A stretch of 64,000 nt of DNA from Nocardiopsis sp. YSL2 (GTDB lineage Bacteria; Actinomycetota; Actinomycetes; Streptosporangiales; Streptosporangiaceae). A program made the translations under genes and the position numbers. Positions 62,592-64,000 of the stretch are shown one piece after another; position 1 is the first letter of the stretch, and every line of letters begins with the position of its first letter. Location of the stretch: positions 558,001 to 622,000 of the forward strand of contig NZ_JAMOAO010000001.1 in NCBI RefSeq assembly GCF_030555055.1, written 5' to 3'. A model generated the notes under the pieces. It ran no database searches and had not been told where the DNA came from. It was given only the letters and a program-made list of their open reading frames with translations.

Positions 62592-62622
62592 TTGACCTCA
62601 AGCTACCTTGAGGTCCTACCGT
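62592..62622 (+). promoter_or_regulatory. SoxR-type promoter (19-bp spacer with SoxR box)
   Basis: -35 TTGACC (62592-62597) and -10 TACCGT (62617-62622) are 19 bp apart, the overlong spacing used by MerR-family activators. The dyad GACCTCAAG-CTAC-CTTGAGGTC at 62594-62615 fits the SoxR box CCTCAAG-N4-CTTGAGG. Confidence 0.8.
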
Positions 62623-62651
62623 GGACCGGAAGGACGAGGACAAGGACGCAT

Positions 62652-63227
62652 ATGGACAACCTCCGGATCGCGGTCATCCTGGGCGCGAACCGCAACGGCC
62701 GCACGGGCACCCTGGTCGGGAACTGGTTCCTGGAGCAGGTGGGCGACCACTCCGGCCTGGACGTCGACGTCCTGGACGTGGCGGACCTGGGGCCCGGCGA
62801 CGGGCACGGGGCGCCGATGGCCGACTTCGGTTCCCGCGTGGCGGCCGCCGACGGGTTCGTCGTCGTCACCCCCGAGTACAACCACGGCTACCCGGGGCCG
62901 TTGAAGAGCGCGATCGACTCCGCCCGCCGGGAGTGGTTCGGCAAGCCGGTGGGGTTCGTCTCCTACGGCGGGCGCTCCGGCGGCCTGCGGGCGGTGGAGC
63001 AGCTGCGGTCGGTCTTCTCCGAGCTGCACACGGCCACCCTGCGCGACACCGTGAGCTTCCACGACGCGCACCTGGCGTTCGGTCCGGACGGCCTCCCGGC
63101 GCAGGACATGGCGGAGGCCCGGATGGCGGTGCGTGTGCTCGTCGAGGAGCTGCGGTGGTGGGCGCTCGCCCTGCGCGAGGCGCGGGAGCGCCGCCCCTAT
63201 CCGGGCATCGAGTCCCTGGCACGATGA
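62652..63227 (+). CDS. NADPH-dependent FMN reductase
   Basis: 191-residue flavodoxin-fold reductase with the FMN phosphate loop LGANRNGRTGTLVGNWF, the conserved TPEYNHGYPGPLKSAIDSA and SYGGRSGGLRAVEQLRSVF (shown in part). Such enzymes reduce FMN or quinones with NADPH. The SoxR-type promoter ahead of it implies induction by redox-cycling compounds; a gene of this type is a SoxR target in Streptomyces coelicolor. A 13-bp terminator follows at once. Confidence 0.92.
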   Translation: MDNLRIAVILGANRNGRTGTLVGNWFLEQVGDHSGLDVDVLDVADLGPGDGHGAPMADFGSRVAAADGFVVVTPEYNHGYPGPLKSAIDSARREWFGKPVGFVSYGGRSGGLRAVEQLRSVFSELHTATLRDTVSFHDAHLAFGPDGLPAQDMAEARMAVRVLVEELRWWALALREARERRPYPGIESLAR

Positions 63228-63256
63228 ACGGGGCGGTGCCGATGGCACCGCCCCGT
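63228..63256 (+). terminator. Terminator of the FMN reductase gene
   Basis: Perfect 13-bp stem ACGGGGCGGTGCC with a GAT loop directly at the stop codon. Confidence 0.8.
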
Positions 63257-63498
63257 CCCTTACCCCACCAATCACCATCCCCTGATGATCCCCATCATCA
63301 AAGGTCTGTGGCCGGGCGCGCGCCCGTCGCAATGACGGCGCGTCGCCCACGGTAGCTCCGCGTTGACGCGGAGTCCCCCGTCCCACCTTCAAGGTAGAAG
63401 ACGGCGGCACCCCGCGCAGGCCTTTCGCCGAAAAAGCCGGAGAAAACTTGGCGGGTCCGCCCACCGCCGCGCACGCCGGGCGGGGTAGGTCAAGGTGC

Positions 63499-64000
63499 AT
63501 GAGAGTGGCGATCACCGGGGCCTCGGGCCTCATCGGCGGCGCGCTGTGCGCGGCCCTGCTCGACGGGGGCCACAGCGTCGTGCGCGTGGTGCGCCATCCG
63601 CCCAGGGGAAGCCGTGTGCCCTGCGTGGAAGAGGCGGAGTGGCGGCCGGAGCAGGGGCGCGTGGACACCGTGGCCCTGCACGAGGTCGACGCCGTGGTGC
63701 ACCTGGCCGGCGAGCCGGCCCACCGCGTCCCGTGGTCACGGCACCGGCGGGCCCAGATCCGCCGCAGCCGGGTCAGGGGCACGCGTGTCCTCTCCCGTGC
63801 CCTGGCGTCGATGGCCTGCCCTCCCCCGCGCCTGCTGTCGGCGTCGGGCGCGTACTACTACGGGGACACCGGCGGCGAGGTCGCCACCGAGGACAGCCCC
63901 GCGGGAACCGGCTTCCTCTCCGGGATGTGCCAGGCCTGGGAGGCGGCCACCGGTCCCGCCGAGGAGGCGGGGCTGTCGGTGGCGCACCTGCGCACCTCGG
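63499..64000 (+). CDS. SDR39U1/TIGR01777-type epimerase, N-terminal part (runs off the window)
   Basis: First 167 codons of an extended-SDR protein: nucleotide motif VAITGASGLIGGALCAALL, DAVVHLAGEP, RHRRAQIRRSRVRGTRVL, LSASGAYYYGDTG and GFLSGMCQAWEAAT. These are hallmarks of the TIGR01777 family (YfcH, Rv2216), of unknown reaction. The frame is open to the last base. TAGGTC lies 7 nt before the ATG, with AAGG also near. The next genes elsewhere are lipB and lipA. Confidence 0.88.
   Translation, partial: MRVAITGASGLIGGALCAALLDGGHSVVRVVRHPPRGSRVPCVEEAEWRPEQGRVDTVALHEVDAVVHLAGEPAHRVPWSRHRRAQIRRSRVRGTRVLSRALASMACPPPRLLSASGAYYYGDTGGEVATEDSPAGTGFLSGMCQAWEAATGPAEEAGLSVAHLRTS

Overview
The window is very GC-rich (about 72% by eye) with strong third-position GC in every gene, GTG starts in abundance and many -10-like hexamers sitting 6-7 nt in front of the start codon (leaderless transcripts). 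Gene content (PASTA kinase with a Rv2175c-type regulator, PimB'-type mannosyltransferase, cytochrome bcc-aa3 genes with a subunit IV, the PspA/PspAA/PspAB set, DUF3043) points to a filamentous Actinomycete; the family variants suggest Nocardiopsis or a close relative in the Streptosporangiales (inference). Gene order is core chromosome: from memory it follows the block Rv2172c-Rv2216 of Mycobacterium tuberculosis and the metF-sucB block of Streptomyces. No prophage, biosynthetic cluster, CRISPR array or intact transposon is visible.

Layout. 0-5.2 kb: GNAT acetyltransferase, metF, a polyprenyl synthase, a DUF418 membrane protein, an NmrA-type SDR. 5.3-8.9 kb: thiamine locus, with thiE divergent from a TPP riboswitch followed by thiO-thiS-thiG, and a Rv2175c-like DNA-binding protein between them. 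9-17 kb: PASTA kinase, NarL-type regulator, a pyrophosphate-type phosphofructokinase behind a perfect DasR-type operator, thiI, and a type I-beta DAHP synthase behind an aromatic leader peptide and attenuator hairpin. 17-25.5 kb: sensor kinase operon, esterase, acyltransferase, ROK glucokinase, acyl-CoA ligase. 26-31 kb: ctaE-qcrC-qcrA-qcrB. 31-40 kb: pseudo-receiver, trpD, RAM-domain protein, rhomboid, DEDDh/GIY-YIG nuclease, zinc ribbon plus NYN nuclease, two NlpC/P60 hydrolases. 40-50 kb: small MITE-like element, pimB, L,D-transpeptidase, ctaC-ctaD-ctaF, tusA-like, rpsD, adenosine kinase, erpA. 50-57 kb: PspAB, HtpX, PspAA, PspA, DUF3043, aldo-keto reductase, cobU fusion, cobS. 57.6-64 kb: pepA, lpd, sucB, a SoxR-box-controlled FMN reductase and a truncated SDR39U1-type epimerase.

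How the genes work together: qcrCAB, ctaE and ctaCDF encode the whole respiratory bcc-aa3 supercomplex, split over two loci; lpd and sucB supply two components of 2-oxoacid dehydrogenases; the hydrolases, transpeptidase, PASTA kinase, PimB and Psp proteins all concern the cell envelope.

The most unusual material is non-coding. Three intergenic islands (about 8.9-9.4, 17.0-17.4 and 25.5-26.3 kb) carry one family of dispersed repeats: short palindromes of the form ACCCCCTGGGGT spaced every 37-41 bp, next to a composite repeat of roughly 180-200 bp with a 24-bp tandem motif. I do not recognise this family. Regulatory sites readable from sequence include the TPP riboswitch, an aromatic attenuator, a DasR site, a SoxR box, a CRP-like site and a weaker iron box.
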